NCBI RefSeq assembly: GCF_900113955.1 | Contig: NZ_FORH01000002.1 | Span: 1-64,000 of the forward strand | DNA from: Celeribacter neptunius | GTDB lineage: Bacteria > Pseudomonadota > Alphaproteobacteria > Rhodobacterales > Rhodobacteraceae | Reading direction: 5' to 3' | DNA length: 64,000 nt | The notes under the pieces: model-generated | Databases searched by the model: none | Told to the model about the DNA's origin: nothing | Seen by the model: the letters and a program-made list of their open reading frames with translations, nothing else | Translations under genes and position numbers: made by a program | Shown: piece after piece, positions 35,253 through 44,509 of the stretch | Numbering within the stretch: the first letter of the stretch is position 1 | Layout: every line of letters begins with the position of its first letter

Positions 35253-38200
35253 TACCGCCAAACATCACAACACCGGGGATCGCAACACAGCGGTGCAAGC
35301 GACGATGGACGGCAATGCCGCCGTGGCCCATGTCGCCTACCGGGTCAATGAGGTCTGCTCGATCTACCCGATCACGCCGTCGTCGCCGATGGCGGAACTG
35401 GCCGATGACTGGACCGCGCAAGGGGTGAAAAACATCTGGGGCGACATGCCGGTCATTCAGGAGATGCAATCCGAAGGCGGCGCCGCGGGCACGGTGCACG
35501 GCGCCTTGCAGGCGGGCGCGCTGACCACGACCTTTACCGCCTCGCAGGGCCTGATGCTGATGCTGCCCAATATGTTCAAGATCGCGGGCGAGCTGACACC
35601 CACGGTGTTTCATGTTGCGGCGCGCTCTCTGGCGACCCACGCTCTGTCGATCTTTGGCGATCATGCCGATGTGATGGCGGCGCGCACCACCGGCTTTGCC
35701 ATGCTCGCCTCGGCCTCGGTGCAGGAAGCCCATGACATGGCGCTGATCGCTCAGGCCGCGACGCTCAAATCCCGCATTCCCTTCCTGCATTTCTTCGACG
35801 GCTTCCGCACCTCCCACGAGGTCAACACGCTCTCTCTGATCCCGGACAGCCAGATCCGGGCGATGATCGATGACGATCTGGTCCGCGCGCATCGCAAACG
35901 CGCGCTCTCACCCGAGAACCCGTTCATCCGGGGCACGGCGCAGAACCCGGATGTGTTCTTCCAAGGCCGCGAGGCGGCGAACCCGTTCTATGCCGCCGTG
36001 CCCGAGATTGTCGCGGAAGAGATGGTCAAGCTTGGCGCCATGACCGGGCGGTTCTATCAGCCCTTCGACTACATCGGTGCGCCCGATGCCACCCGTGTGG
36101 TGATCGCCATGGGCTCCGGCACCGATGTCATCGCCGCGACGGTCAAGGATCTGGTCGCAAAGGGACAGAAAATCGGCCTCATCTCCGTGCGGCTCTACCG
36201 GCCGTTCTCCGCCAGGCACCTGTTCGCGGTTTTGCCCGAAACGGTCGAGAAGATAGCCGTGCTGGATCGGTCCAAGGAACCCGGCACAACGGGTGAGCCC
36301 TTGTATCTCGATGTCGTTTCGGCGCTGGCCGAGGCGGTGGCCACCGGCACGCGGGCGACGATGCCGCGCGTCATCGGCGGGCGTTACGGGCTCAGTTCCA
36401 AGGATTTCACCCCGGCGCAGGCCAAGGCGGTGTTCGACAATCTGACCAAGGACAAGCCAAAGGTGAATTTCACCGTCGGTATCCATGACGATGTGTCTTT
36501 CACCTCGCTCGAGGTAGACACGCGCTATGACATCGAGAGCGACAAGGTGGTACGCGCCCTGTTCTACGGGCTCGGCGCCGATGGCACGGTGGGGGCGAAC
36601 AAGAACTCGGTGAAAATCATCGCCGCCGAACCGGATCACTATGCCCAGGGCTATTTCGTCTATGACAGCCATAAATCCGGCGCTGTGACCGAAAGTCATC
36701 TGCGCTTTGGTCCCGAACCGATCGCCGCGCCTTACCTGATCAGCTCCGCCAATTTCGTCGCCTGTCACCAGTTCCATTTCCTGATGAAAATGGATGTGCT
36801 GAAACTGGCCGCCCATGGCGCAACCTTCCTGCTCAATTCCCCCTATGGCCATGAGGCAACATGGGATCGGCTGCCACAGACGGTGCAACAGGCGATCATC
36901 GACAAGGGGCTCAGGTTCTTTGTCATCGACGCCTCGCAGGCCGCCCGCGAGGTCGGTCTCGGGGCCCGCACCAACACGATCCTGCAGACCTGTTTCTTTG
37001 CGCTGTCGGGCGTGCTTCCACGCGACGAGGCGATTGCAAAGATCAAACATGCGATCGAGAAGACCTACACGAAGAAAGGCCGCGACGTCGTTGAAAAGAA
37101 CTTCGCCGCGGTCGATGGCGCTCTGGCCGGTCTGCATGAGATTGCCGTGCCCTCTGAGGCGACGAGCGGCATTCTGCGCCCGAGCCTCGTCCCCGACGAC
37201 GCGCCGACATTCGTGCGCGACGTGACCGCCAAGATGATGGAGGGCATCGGCGACGATATCCCGGTCTCGGCCCTGCCGGTCGACGGCACCTTCCCCTCCG
37301 GCACCGCCGCCTGGGAAAAGCGCAACGTCGCCGAAGATGTGCCGGTGTGGATCGCCGAGGACTGTATCCAATGCGGTCAATGTTCCTTCGTCTGTCCGCA
37401 TTCGGTCATTCGCGCCAAGTATTTCGACGAAGCGCTTCTCGAGGGCGCGCCCGAGGGCTTCAAATCCGCGCCGGTCAACGCGCGGGGCTATCCGGATGCG
37501 GAGTTTGCGCTCGAATTCTATCTCGAGGATTGCACCGGCTGCGGATTGTGCGTCGAGGCCTGCCCCGCAGTGTCCGAGGACGACCCGACCCGCAAGGCCA
37601 TCAACCTGCATCAAAAGCTCGACCTGCCGCAGCGGGAACGCGAGAATATCGCGTTTTTCGAGAGCCTGCCGGTCAATGACCGCTCGCGCGTCGATTTCGC
37701 CAATGTGCGCGGCGTGCAATTTTTGGAACCGCTGTTCGAATTCCCCGGCGCCTGTGCCGGCTGTGGCGAGACACCCTATGTCAAACTGTTGTCGCAGCTG
37801 TTCGGTGACCGGCTGATGGTCGCCAATGCCACCGGATGTTCGTCGATCTATGGCGGCAACCTGCCGGTGACGCCCTGGACCAAGAATGCCGAGGGCCGCG
37901 GCCCGGCCTGGGCCAATTCGCTCTTTGAGGACAATGCCGAGTTTGGGCTTGGCTTCCGCCTCGCCGCCGACAAACAGACGGCTCTGGCACAGTCCCTGGT
38001 GAAGAAACTCGCGCCCGAGCTGGGCGAAGATCTGGTCGAGGCCATCCTCACCGCGCCGCAGATCCGCGAAAGCGAGATCCGCACCCAGCGCGAGCGGGTC
38101 GGTGCGCTCAAGACCAAGCTTTTGGCCCTGCCCCGATCCGAGGATGTCGAACACCTGCTCTCACTTTCGGATCACCTCGTCAAACGGGCGATCTGGCTGT

Positions 38201-38877
38201 TGGGCGGCGATGGCTGGGCCTATGACATCGGTTATGGCGGCTTGGACCACGTGCTGGCCTCTGGCCGCAATGTCAACGTGCTGGTGATGGACACGGAGGT
38301 CTATTCCAACACCGGTGGTCAGGCCTCGAAAGCCACGCCTTTGGGCGCGATCGCCAAATTCGCCGCCGCCGGCAAGCGCACCAACCGCAAGGACATGGCG
38401 CTTCAGGCCATCGCCTATGGCAATGTCTATGTGGCGCAGGTGGCGCTTGGCGCCAATCCGCAACAGACCCTGCAGGCCTTCCGCGAGGCCGAGGCCTGGG
38501 ACGGCCCGTCGATCATTCTGGCGTATTCGCATTGTATCGCCCATGGCATCGACATGTCCAAGGGTCTGAACCAACAGCAGAAAGCGGTGAAATCCGGCTA
38601 TTGGCCGCTGTTGCGCTTCGATCCGGCGCGCCATGGCACGGGGCGCGCGCCCTTCATGCTCGACAGCCCGCGGCCGACAATCCCGTTCAAGGATTACGCC
38701 TATGGCGAGCTGCGCTATCGCCAGCTCACCCAGACCCGGCCCGAAGAGGCCGCCGAGCTTCTGGAACTGGCGCAATCGGGCATTCTCGACAAATACCGCA
38801 CCTATGAGGAATTTGCCGAGATGGAGAAAGGCCCGGACCCGAGCCGGGTGATGGGCACGGGGTCGTTTGCGACCTGA
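35245..38877 (+). CDS. nifJ: Pyruvate:ferredoxin (flavodoxin) oxidoreductase
   Basis: 1210 residues, single-chain PFOR. Order of domains: pyruvate-binding domain (IYPITPSSPMAE), domain II, gamma domain, EKR linker, a 2x[4Fe-4S] domain (CIQCGQCSFVCP from about residue 707, then CTGCGLCVEACP), and the thiamine-diphosphate domain (GACAGCGETPY, ATGCSSIYGG, GDGWAYDIGYGG, TEVYSNTGGQASK). It splits pyruvate and CoA to acetyl-CoA, CO2 and low-potential electrons and is oxygen-sensitive. GGAGGAGG precedes the ATG. It is translationally coupled to the flavoprotein gene and lies under the FNR box at 33482. Confidence 0.96.
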   Translation: MLDTAKHHNTGDRNTAVQATMDGNAAVAHVAYRVNEVCSIYPITPSSPMAELADDWTAQGVKNIWGDMPVIQEMQSEGGAAGTVHGALQAGALTTTFTASQGLMLMLPNMFKIAGELTPTVFHVAARSLATHALSIFGDHADVMAARTTGFAMLASASVQEAHDMALIAQAATLKSRIPFLHFFDGFRTSHEVNTLSLIPDSQIRAMIDDDLVRAHRKRALSPENPFIRGTAQNPDVFFQGREAANPFYAAVPEIVAEEMVKLGAMTGRFYQPFDYIGAPDATRVVIAMGSGTDVIAATVKDLVAKGQKIGLISVRLYRPFSARHLFAVLPETVEKIAVLDRSKEPGTTGEPLYLDVVSALAEAVATGTRATMPRVIGGRYGLSSKDFTPAQAKAVFDNLTKDKPKVNFTVGIHDDVSFTSLEVDTRYDIESDKVVRALFYGLGADGTVGANKNSVKIIAAEPDHYAQGYFVYDSHKSGAVTESHLRFGPEPIAAPYLISSANFVACHQFHFLMKMDVLKLAAHGATFLLNSPYGHEATWDRLPQTVQQAIIDKGLRFFVIDASQAAREVGLGARTNTILQTCFFALSGVLPRDEAIAKIKHAIEKTYTKKGRDVVEKNFAAVDGALAGLHEIAVPSEATSGILRPSLVPDDAPTFVRDVTAKMMEGIGDDIPVSALPVDGTFPSGTAAWEKRNVAEDVPVWIAEDCIQCGQCSFVCPHSVIRAKYFDEALLEGAPEGFKSAPVNARGYPDAEFALEFYLEDCTGCGLCVEACPAVSEDDPTRKAINLHQKLDLPQRERENIAFFESLPVNDRSRVDFANVRGVQFLEPLFEFPGACAGCGETPYVKLLSQLFGDRLMVANATGCSSIYGGNLPVTPWTKNAEGRGPAWANSLFEDNAEFGLGFRLAADKQTALAQSLVKKLAPELGEDLVEAILTAPQIRESEIRTQRERVGALKTKLLALPRSEDVEHLLSLSDHLVKRAIWLLGGDGWAYDIGYGGLDHVLASGRNVNVLVMDTEVYSNTGGQASKATPLGAIAKFAAAGKRTNRKDMALQAIAYGNVYVAQVALGANPQQTLQAFREAEAWDGPSIILAYSHCIAHGIDMSKGLNQQQKAVKSGYWPLLRFDPARHGTGRAPFMLDSPRPTIPFKDYAYGELRYRQLTQTRPEEAAELLELAQSGILDKYRTYEEFAEMEKGPDPSRVMGTGSFAT

Positions 38878-38910
38878 TCCCCGGTACGCTCTCCCACCCC
38901 AAAAAGACAT

Positions 38911-38947
38911 GAAAACGCGCGAGGCTTTCCCCCCGCGCGTTTCTTTG
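38911..38947 (+). terminator. Bidirectional terminator between nifJ and fdhA
   Basis: AAACGCGCG (38913-38921) pairs with CGCGCGTTT (38934-38942), followed by CTTT on the plus strand and by TTTTC on the minus strand. Confidence 0.82.
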
Positions 38948-38978
38948 CACCTTCCCTGATGCGGTATCTTTCAGCGGA

Positions 38979-40166
38979 TCAGCTGGCTTTCAGCATGCCA
39001 TGCGGGTCGAGCACGAATTTCTTCGCGGCGCCGTGATCGAACTCCTCATAGCCGCGCACCGCGTCCTCGAGCGAGATCACCTGGGCGTTGACGATTTTCG
39101 CGATCGGCAGCCGGTCGTGCAGGATCGCCTGCATCAGCTGACGGTTGTATTTCAGCACCGGGGTCTGACCGGTGTGGAAGCTCTGGGCCTTGGCCCAGCC
39201 CTGACCGAAACGCAGCGACAGCGAGCCAACCTTGGCGGCCTCGTCGACCGCGCCCGGATCTTCGGTCACGTAGAGACCCGGAATGCCGATATTGCCGGCG
39301 ACGCGGGTGATGTCCATCATCTGGTTGAGCACGATGGCCGGCTGTTCGCCGCCCGAGTGACCGCGCGCTTCAAAGCCCACGGCGTCGATCGCAGCATCCA
39401 CCTCGGGGCTGCCGGTGATCTCGGCGATCATCTCGCCCAGACGGTCGCTTTTCGACAGATCGATCGGCACGAAGCCCATATTGGCCGCGTGCTGCAGGCG
39501 TTCCTTGTTGAAATCGCCGATCATCACCACGGCGGCACCGAGGATCTGGGCGGAGGCGGCGGCAGCGAGCCCCACCGGACCCGCGCCCGCGACATAGACC
39601 GTGGAGCCGACGCCGACACCGGCTTTCACCGCGCCGTGGAACCCCGTCGGCAGAATGTCGGAGAGCATGGTCAGATCGGTGATCTTGTCGAGCGCCTGAT
39701 CGCGATCCGGGAACTTCAGCAGGTTGAAATCGGCATAGGGCACCATCACGTAGCGCGCCTGACCGCCGACCCAGCCGCCCATATCGACATAGCCATAGGC
39801 CCCGCCGGCGCGATCCGGGTTCACGGTGAGACAGACACCGGTGTCCTGTTCCTTGCAGCAACGGCAACGGCCGCAGGCGACATTGAACGGCACGGAGACG
39901 ATATCGCCAACGTTGAGCATTTCGACATCGCTGCCGACCTCGATCACCTCACCGGTGATCTCATGGCCGAGCACCAGACCCGCAGGCGCGGTGGTGCGAC
40001 CGCGCACCATGTGCTGGTCCGAGCCACAGATATTGGTCGAGACAACCTTCAGGATCACACCGTGTTCGAGCTTGCGCCCGTCCGGCGCGGCCATGGTTGG
40101 GTCCGCGATCTCCTGAACCTCGACCTTGCCGGGTTCGATATAGACGACACCTCTGTTGGAACTCAT
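38979..40166 (-). CDS. fdhA: Glutathione-independent formaldehyde dehydrogenase
   Basis: 395 residues. Zinc alcohol dehydrogenase family. Catalytic Zn ligand in TNICGSDQHM (about Cys47) and GHEITGEV; structural Zn ligands in ACGRCRCCKEQDTGVC; NAD-binding VAGAGPVGLAAAA. The long insert GGAYGYVDMGGWVGGQARYV is specific to the Pseudomonas putida-type FdhA, which oxidises formaldehyde with tightly bound NAD and can act as a dismutase. Separate unit facing a cupin gene across a 298-bp promoter region. Confidence 0.93.
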   Translation of the reverse strand: MSSNRGVVYIEPGKVEVQEIADPTMAAPDGRKLEHGVILKVVSTNICGSDQHMVRGRTTAPAGLVLGHEITGEVIEVGSDVEMLNVGDIVSVPFNVACGRCRCCKEQDTGVCLTVNPDRAGGAYGYVDMGGWVGGQARYVMVPYADFNLLKFPDRDQALDKITDLTMLSDILPTGFHGAVKAGVGVGSTVYVAGAGPVGLAAAASAQILGAAVVMIGDFNKERLQHAANMGFVPIDLSKSDRLGEMIAEITGSPEVDAAIDAVGFEARGHSGGEQPAIVLNQMMDITRVAGNIGIPGLYVTEDPGAVDEAAKVGSLSLRFGQGWAKAQSFHTGQTPVLKYNRQLMQAILHDRLPIAKIVNAQVISLEDAVRGYEEFDHGAAKKFVLDPHGMLKAS

Positions 40167-40464
40167 TTGTCTTCCTCCCTGATGTTTGCGCCCCAGTCAC
40201 GGGCCGCTCTTATGCGCAACGCATTGGACAAGGATGGGTCGTGAAACGACCGGGCGGCGAGGAGGCCTGCGTCAAATGACCGGAAGGACTGCGTCACCCT
40301 GTCGCAGTCGGCAAGATGCCGCCACCCCCCTGGTGAGAGGGCTTTTTCCATATCCGCGGCAAAAATATTGACCGATGCCCCTCGATCGGGCCGAATGGAG
40401 CAACGCACGACCTAAACCCAGGAAAGATCCAACGCACAAAACAAACAAGACAGGGAGACATCAC
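40167..40464. other. Divergent promoter region fdhA / cupin
   Basis: 298 bases without a gene, containing a perfect 7-9-7 inverted repeat at 40287-40309. Confidence 0.6.
40287..40309. promoter_or_regulatory. Inverted repeat in the fdhA/cupin divergent region
   Basis: GACTGCG (40287-40293) and CGCAGTC (40303-40309) are perfect complements separated by nine bases, lying centrally between the divergent genes. Candidate operator of an unknown regulator. Confidence 0.45.
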
Positions 40465-40899
40465 ATGACTGCTTCTACGGAAACGCACCATTGGCTCGGA
40501 GTGAGCTACAAAACCATTTTGAGCCCGGAGACCTCCGGCGGCGCCATGTCCATCGTCGACAGCACGTCGCCGCCGGACAGCGGCCCACCCCGCCATGTCC
40601 ACCATAGCGAAGACGAGGTCTTCGTGATCCTGTCCGGGGCCTGCAAATTCTGGATCGAAGGCACAGAGACGATCCTCGAACCCGAAGGTACGATTTTCAT
40701 CCCGCGCGGCAAGGAACACACGTTCAAAGCGATTGGCACAGCCCCCTGTCGCCATTTGATCATCCTCACCCCCGGCGGGTTCGAAGGCTTCTTTGCCGCC
40801 ATGGCAAAAGGCCAGTACCGCATTCCCGAGGACATGCCGGCCATTCTCGAGGAAGCTCAGAAGTTCAACATGACCTTCACCGGTCCTCCTCTGGACTGA
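40465..40899 (+). CDS. Cupin domain protein
   Basis: 144 residues starting MTASTETHHW. A single cupin fold: motif 1 SGPPRHVHHSEDEVFVILSG (His pair and Glu as metal ligands, about residues 36-55) and motif 2 PRGKEHTFKAIG (about residues 84-95). GGGAGA precedes the ATG. Small stand-alone cupins may be isomerases, dioxygenases or sensors; nothing here decides which. It is divergent from fdhA. A long imperfect hairpin (40909-40951) follows but lacks a T-run. Confidence 0.85.
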   Translation: MTASTETHHWLGVSYKTILSPETSGGAMSIVDSTSPPDSGPPRHVHHSEDEVFVILSGACKFWIEGTETILEPEGTIFIPRGKEHTFKAIGTAPCRHLIILTPGGFEGFFAAMAKGQYRIPEDMPAILEEAQKFNMTFTGPPLD

Positions 40900-41097
40900 C
40901 AGCCCTGCCCTTGTGCGAGACGGCCCTCTCGGGCGGCCGCATCGCGCAAGGGGCCTTCGCCCCACCACATGCAAACGCAGTCACCACACGGATTCGTGAC
41001 TCCCCTCTCGGAAAGACTTCCGTTTTGATGACAATCGCTTAGGGTGGGACCCAGGCCGCGCTGCGCCCCGTCCAGATTGTCTTAAAAGGAACCCGCC

Positions 41098-41790
41098 ATG
41101 TTGACCCGTCGTCATTTCATTCAAAGCTCTACCGCGCTCGTTGCGACGACGGCGCTCGGTCTCTCGGGCGCGCGCCCGGCATTGGCGGCGACACAGGCCG
41201 ACTGGGCCGCCTGGGATGCCCAGGTGACGCCATCGGGCTTCGACATAGGCACCACCAATCCCTGGGGGCTGCATGCACGCTTCCTGCCGCGCCGGGTCAA
41301 GACCACCAAGCCGGGGCTCATTCCCGGCGACATCCATGTCGATGCCGTGGCGCGCTATCTCTATCTCGTCGAAGAGGGCGGTACGGCGATGCGCTACGGC
41401 GTGGCGATCGGGCGCGACGGGCTCTACACGCCCGGCACCTACACGATCAAGCGCAAGGCGAAATGGCCGACCTGGACCCCAACACCGGCAATGATCAAAC
41501 GCGAGCCCGAGACCTATGCGCAATATGCCGATGGCATGGAGCCGGGACCGCGCAACGCCCTCGGCTCGCGGGCGCTCTATCTCTATGTCGGCAATCGCGA
41601 CACCTATCTGCGCATCCATGGCACGCCCTACCCGCGTTCGATCGGCACGCGGGCGAGCTCCGGCTGCGTGCGCATGGTGATGGCGCATGTGATCGATCTC
41701 TATGAGCGGGTCAGCCTGGGCGCGACGGCACATCTCTACCCGGCCACGGATGTCTATCGCCCCTATGATCCCTATTTGGCACAGAGCTGA
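41098..41790 (+). CDS. L,D-transpeptidase (YkuD family), Tat-exported
   Basis: 230 residues. N-terminal twin-arginine-like signal (LTRRHFIQSS, hydrophobic to about residue 30, ALAA cleavage). The YkuD catalytic signature is complete: HGTPYPRSIGTRASSGCVRM (about residues 179-198), with the nucleophilic Cys in SSGCVRM. Makes 3-3 peptidoglycan cross-links or anchors proteins in the periplasm. A typical Rhodobacterales YkuD protein with the YGVAIGRDG segment. Single-gene unit. Confidence 0.93.
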   Translation: MLTRRHFIQSSTALVATTALGLSGARPALAATQADWAAWDAQVTPSGFDIGTTNPWGLHARFLPRRVKTTKPGLIPGDIHVDAVARYLYLVEEGGTAMRYGVAIGRDGLYTPGTYTIKRKAKWPTWTPTPAMIKREPETYAQYADGMEPGPRNALGSRALYLYVGNRDTYLRIHGTPYPRSIGTRASSGCVRMVMAHVIDLYERVSLGATAHLYPATDVYRPYDPYLAQS

Positions 41791-42121
41791 GTCAACGATC
41801 AAGGCAGGCCGAGAGGGGCAGAAAGAGCCCATGGCGGACGTTGGGAACATCGCGCAACCGCCCGGAACAGCAACGCAGTTGCCCGGGCGTGCGCCGGACC
41901 GTTCCGGCGGTCAGGCGCATTTGTCATCCCCGTGCAACGGATTGATCTTTATCGGATTTGGCTGAGATAAAGCGCGGACCACCGAGAGCAGATGCGCCAG
42001 CCCACGGTCCGGCGCACGCCCTCATGTCGGTCAAATCGCCAATGTCCGCTCCGTCCGCAAAGCCGTCATTAAGGCCGCAACGCCGCCGCCCTGTCACACC
42101 ACCGATCTTACATTGCCGGTC
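41791..42121. other. Intergenic region with repeat copy D
   Basis: 331 bases without a gene between convergent genes, largely filled by a diverged copy of the dispersed repeat (41913-42057). Confidence 0.55.
41913..42057 (-). repeat. Dispersed intergenic repeat, copy D (diverged)
   Basis: Same orientation as copy C. Shared blocks are AGGCGCATT..CATCC, CGCAACGG-TTGATCTTT-like, GGATTTGGC-GATAAAGCG and, further on, CACGCCCTCA and CAATGTCCGCTCCGTCC. The GGCGCGG-type hairpin of copies A-C is replaced by other sequence. Confidence 0.6.
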
Positions 42122-42412
42122 TTACATCGCCGTGGTCAGCTCCTGCGCCACGGTACAGATCGGCCGCCCGTCGAGCGCGCGCAGCGGCAGCAGGGTCGTC
42201 TCGACCGGGCCGTCGTGCTCGTACCAGTAGCAACCGTCATCCGGGTTCACCATGACTGCCGTGAGGTCCTGATGTGGTGCGACGATCTCGGCCAGCCCCT
42301 CGGGCAGCTTGGTCAGAAACCCGTCTTCCGTGGTCCGCCCCATCGGCTCCGCACAGCCCGCCAGCATCGTCAGAGCGACCATGGCCGAGACCGGCCCCCA
42401 AACATGTTTCAT
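42122..42412 (-). CDS. Small lipoprotein of unknown function
   Basis: 96 residues starting MKHVWGPVSA. Signal peptide with lipobox LAGC (Cys20), so the mature protein is lipid-anchored. The mature part has two further Cys (DDGCYW and PICTV) that could form a disulfide. Start at 42412 chosen because the signal peptide begins there and GAGAGG lies upstream; the longer frame has no signal. Similar small DDGCYWY-type lipoproteins seem to occur in roseobacters, but I cannot name a family. Confidence 0.72.
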   Translation of the reverse strand: MKHVWGPVSAMVALTMLAGCAEPMGRTTEDGFLTKLPEGLAEIVAPHQDLTAVMVNPDDGCYWYEHDGPVETTLLPLRALDGRPICTVAQELTTAM

Positions 42413-42586
42413 TCGAACATCCTCTCGCACGCTACAGAAGCTTTCTGCTCCCTTATGATTTTTCAGGAAAAATTCCCGGGGTAAAGCCCTGGCCGTATAT
42501 TCCCGCGAATGTGAAGTCACGAAACCACAGCTCGAAACCGGAGACCCTGGCACAACGGCCCGCTTCAGCCGATGACCAGCGCGCGC

Positions 42587-43540
42587 TCAGTTCACCGGGG
42601 TCGGCAGCGGCTTGCCCTCGAAATAGGCGGTGAGATTGTCGCATTGCGCGATCGACATGTCGCGGCGGGTCTCCACCGTCGAAGAGGCCTGATGCGGCTG
42701 CAACAGCACATTCGGCAGCGCGATGAGCCGCGCATCCACATGCGGTTCGTTGTAGAAGACATCGAGCCCGGCGCCGGCGATATCGCCCGCCTCCAGCGCC
42801 TCGATCAGCGCCTCTTCGTCGATACAGCTGCCGCGGGCGATATTGATCACCACACCGCGCTTGCCCAGCGCCTGAATGGCCGCACGGGACAGGTAGCCCT
42901 TGGTGTGATCCCCGCCGACCACGGCCACGACCATCCAGTCGACCGCTTTCGCCAGAGAGACGACATCCTCGCCATGGTAAGTCCAGCCCTCGGGCGTGTC
43001 CTTCGCCGAGCGCGAGGTGTAATGCACCTCCATGCCAAAAGCCGCGCAGCGATCCGCGATGGCCCGGCCGATCCGGCCCATACCGGCAATGCCCACCGGC
43101 GCGCCGGACATTTTACGGTTGAGCGGCAGCTCCCTGCCCGACGCCCATGTTCCCTCACGCACCCAGGCGTCGCCCTTGACGATCTCGCGCGACCAGCCGA
43201 GCATCAGCGCCAGCGCCAGATCCGCGACATCCTCATTGAGGACATCGGGGGTATTGGTCACCCTGATGCCGCGCGCGGTGGCGGCGGCGACGTCGATCTT
43301 GTCATAGCCGACGCCGAATTGCGAAATCACCTCGAGATTCGGGAAAAGATCCATTTGATCCCCGTCAAACGGCTTGTGCCCCTTGTTGGCCACCGCCCGG
43401 ATCCCGGCGCGGACATCTTCCGGCAAAGCAGACCGCTCTTCGGGCGTGCCGGCCAGCACTGCGGGCGCCACCGCCTCGATCCGGGCACGCTCCTCGGCGT
43501 CGAAATAGGGCGCAGAGATCAGGATCACGGGGTCGGTCAT
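42587..43540 (-). CDS. D-2-hydroxyacid dehydrogenase (hydroxypyruvate/glyoxylate reductase-like)
   Basis: 317 residues. NAD(P)-binding GIAGMGRIGRAIA (about residues 150-162) with the catalytic Arg in NIARGSCIDE, Glu in DVFYNEPHV and His in LQPHQASS. FGVGYDKIDV is the substrate-loop region. Reduces glyoxylate, hydroxypyruvate or related acids. The residue after the second beta strand (HYTSRS) suggests NADP preference. Single gene; substrate not fixed by context. Confidence 0.9.
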   Translation of the reverse strand: MTDPVILISAPYFDAEERARIEAVAPAVLAGTPEERSALPEDVRAGIRAVANKGHKPFDGDQMDLFPNLEVISQFGVGYDKIDVAAATARGIRVTNTPDVLNEDVADLALALMLGWSREIVKGDAWVREGTWASGRELPLNRKMSGAPVGIAGMGRIGRAIADRCAAFGMEVHYTSRSAKDTPEGWTYHGEDVVSLAKAVDWMVVAVVGGDHTKGYLSRAAIQALGKRGVVINIARGSCIDEEALIEALEAGDIAGAGLDVFYNEPHVDARLIALPNVLLQPHQASSTVETRRDMSIAQCDNLTAYFEGKPLPTPVN

Positions 43541-43966
43541 GTCAGAGCCTTTCTTGTCAATACCATAGCCGGTCTGAAGCGGCGAAAACCATGGTTCAGT
43601 CCTAGGCGATCGAGCTCGGTTTGAAAAGGCTTCAGCCGCCGGGTTTTACCGCTAACCCTCTGGTGTTTTCCGATCATCCAAGCCCCAGCCATCGTCCTGG
43701 TTCATGGCCGTTATGCACCCGCTAACCATCCCCGAAAAATGCACAGTCATTTGTCCGACATCAAATCGAGAGGGCTGAATATGTGCTCTAAGCGGGGCGG
43801 GACAGCGCGAGTATCCCTTCATTCCAGAGCCTGCTTTCGAACACAGGCGGAGCTTTACCTGCCGCAAAGGCAGCCCGGGCCAAGTCACCTTGCGCCCGAC
43901 CGGAGGAGGCTTGCTCGCAAAAGTCCAGATCTCGACGACGTTCTCTACGACGGAGGCCTGACGACC
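43541..43966. other. Leader region of the MBX-like operon
   Basis: 426 bases without a supported gene upstream of mrpE. It includes a TTG-N8-CAA element at 43751-43764. An open frame runs into mrpE from 43739, but the family start is at 43967, so this part is probably untranslated leader. Confidence 0.55.
43751..43764. promoter_or_regulatory. Crp/Fnr-family-like site upstream of the MBX-like operon
   Basis: TTGTC-CGAC-ATCAA keeps the TTG-N8-CAA core of FNR/DNR sites, with one perfect FNR half (ATCAA) and one degenerate half. It lies 203 bases before mrpE. Confidence 0.4.
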
Positions 43967-44509
43967 ATGAGTGATACGGGTGTGCCCATCCCCGCCAAAG
44001 GCACCACAGCGCCGCCCCTGGGTCGCTTTGCGACGCGGCTGTTTGCGACGCTGTTTCTGTTCTGGCTTCTGCTGAACGGCTCGCTGAGCCCGGCAACGCT
44101 TTTGAGCGGTGTCGTGGTCGCCGGCGTGATCGCCTTTTTCTTTTCCCGCAACCTGTCCTTCCTCTCAGGCTTCAATCTGACGCCCAAGGGTATCGGCGCG
44201 GGGCTCATGTTCATCGGCTACTTCCTCAAGGAGCTGGTGAAAGCCAACCTGGCGCTCGCCAAGCTGGTCGTGACACCGTCGCTGCCGCTCTCGCCCGCCA
44301 TCGTCAAGGTCCGCACCCGCCTGACCCATCCGGTCGGGCGGCTTTTGCTTGCCAATGCGATCACCCTGACGCCCGGCACGCTGACCACCGAGATCCAGGG
44401 CGAATATCTCTACATCCACTGGGTCGTCGCCAAGGACACCGAGATCGACGCCGCGACGCAGGAAATCGTTGCCGGGTTCGAGCAATATCTGGAGGTGATG
44501 TATGGCTGA
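43967..44509 (+). CDS. mrpE: Mrp-type antiporter subunit E (MbhA-like)
   Basis: 180 residues starting MSDTGVPIPA. Two or three N-terminal helices, then the soluble MrpE domain with VKVRTRLTHPVGRLLLANAITLTPGT and the YIHWVV segment. First gene of the 13-gene membrane complex operon. In archaeal MBH/MBX complexes the equivalent subunit is A. It overlaps mrpF by eight bases. An N-terminal extension reaching to 43739 is open but lacks MrpE character. Confidence 0.9.
   Translation: MSDTGVPIPAKGTTAPPLGRFATRLFATLFLFWLLLNGSLSPATLLSGVVVAGVIAFFFSRNLSFLSGFNLTPKGIGAGLMFIGYFLKELVKANLALAKLVVTPSLPLSPAIVKVRTRLTHPVGRLLLANAITLTPGTLTTEIQGEYLYIHWVVAKDTEIDAATQEIVAGFEQYLEVMYG

Noticed and set aside
35908-38154. 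748-codon open frame antisense to nifJ
   Set aside because: It is a mirror of a highly biased GC-rich gene; no ribosome site or family motif, while nifJ has complete motifs.
40909-40951. Terminator after the cupin gene
   Set aside because: There is a 10-bp stem with one wobble pair and an inner GGCC pairing, but no T-run follows; it is noted only as a hairpin.
43739-43966. N-terminal extension of MrpE
   Set aside because: Open frame but Arg/Ser/Pro-rich and unlike MrpE; the ATG at 43967 has GGAGG upstream and begins the family sequence.
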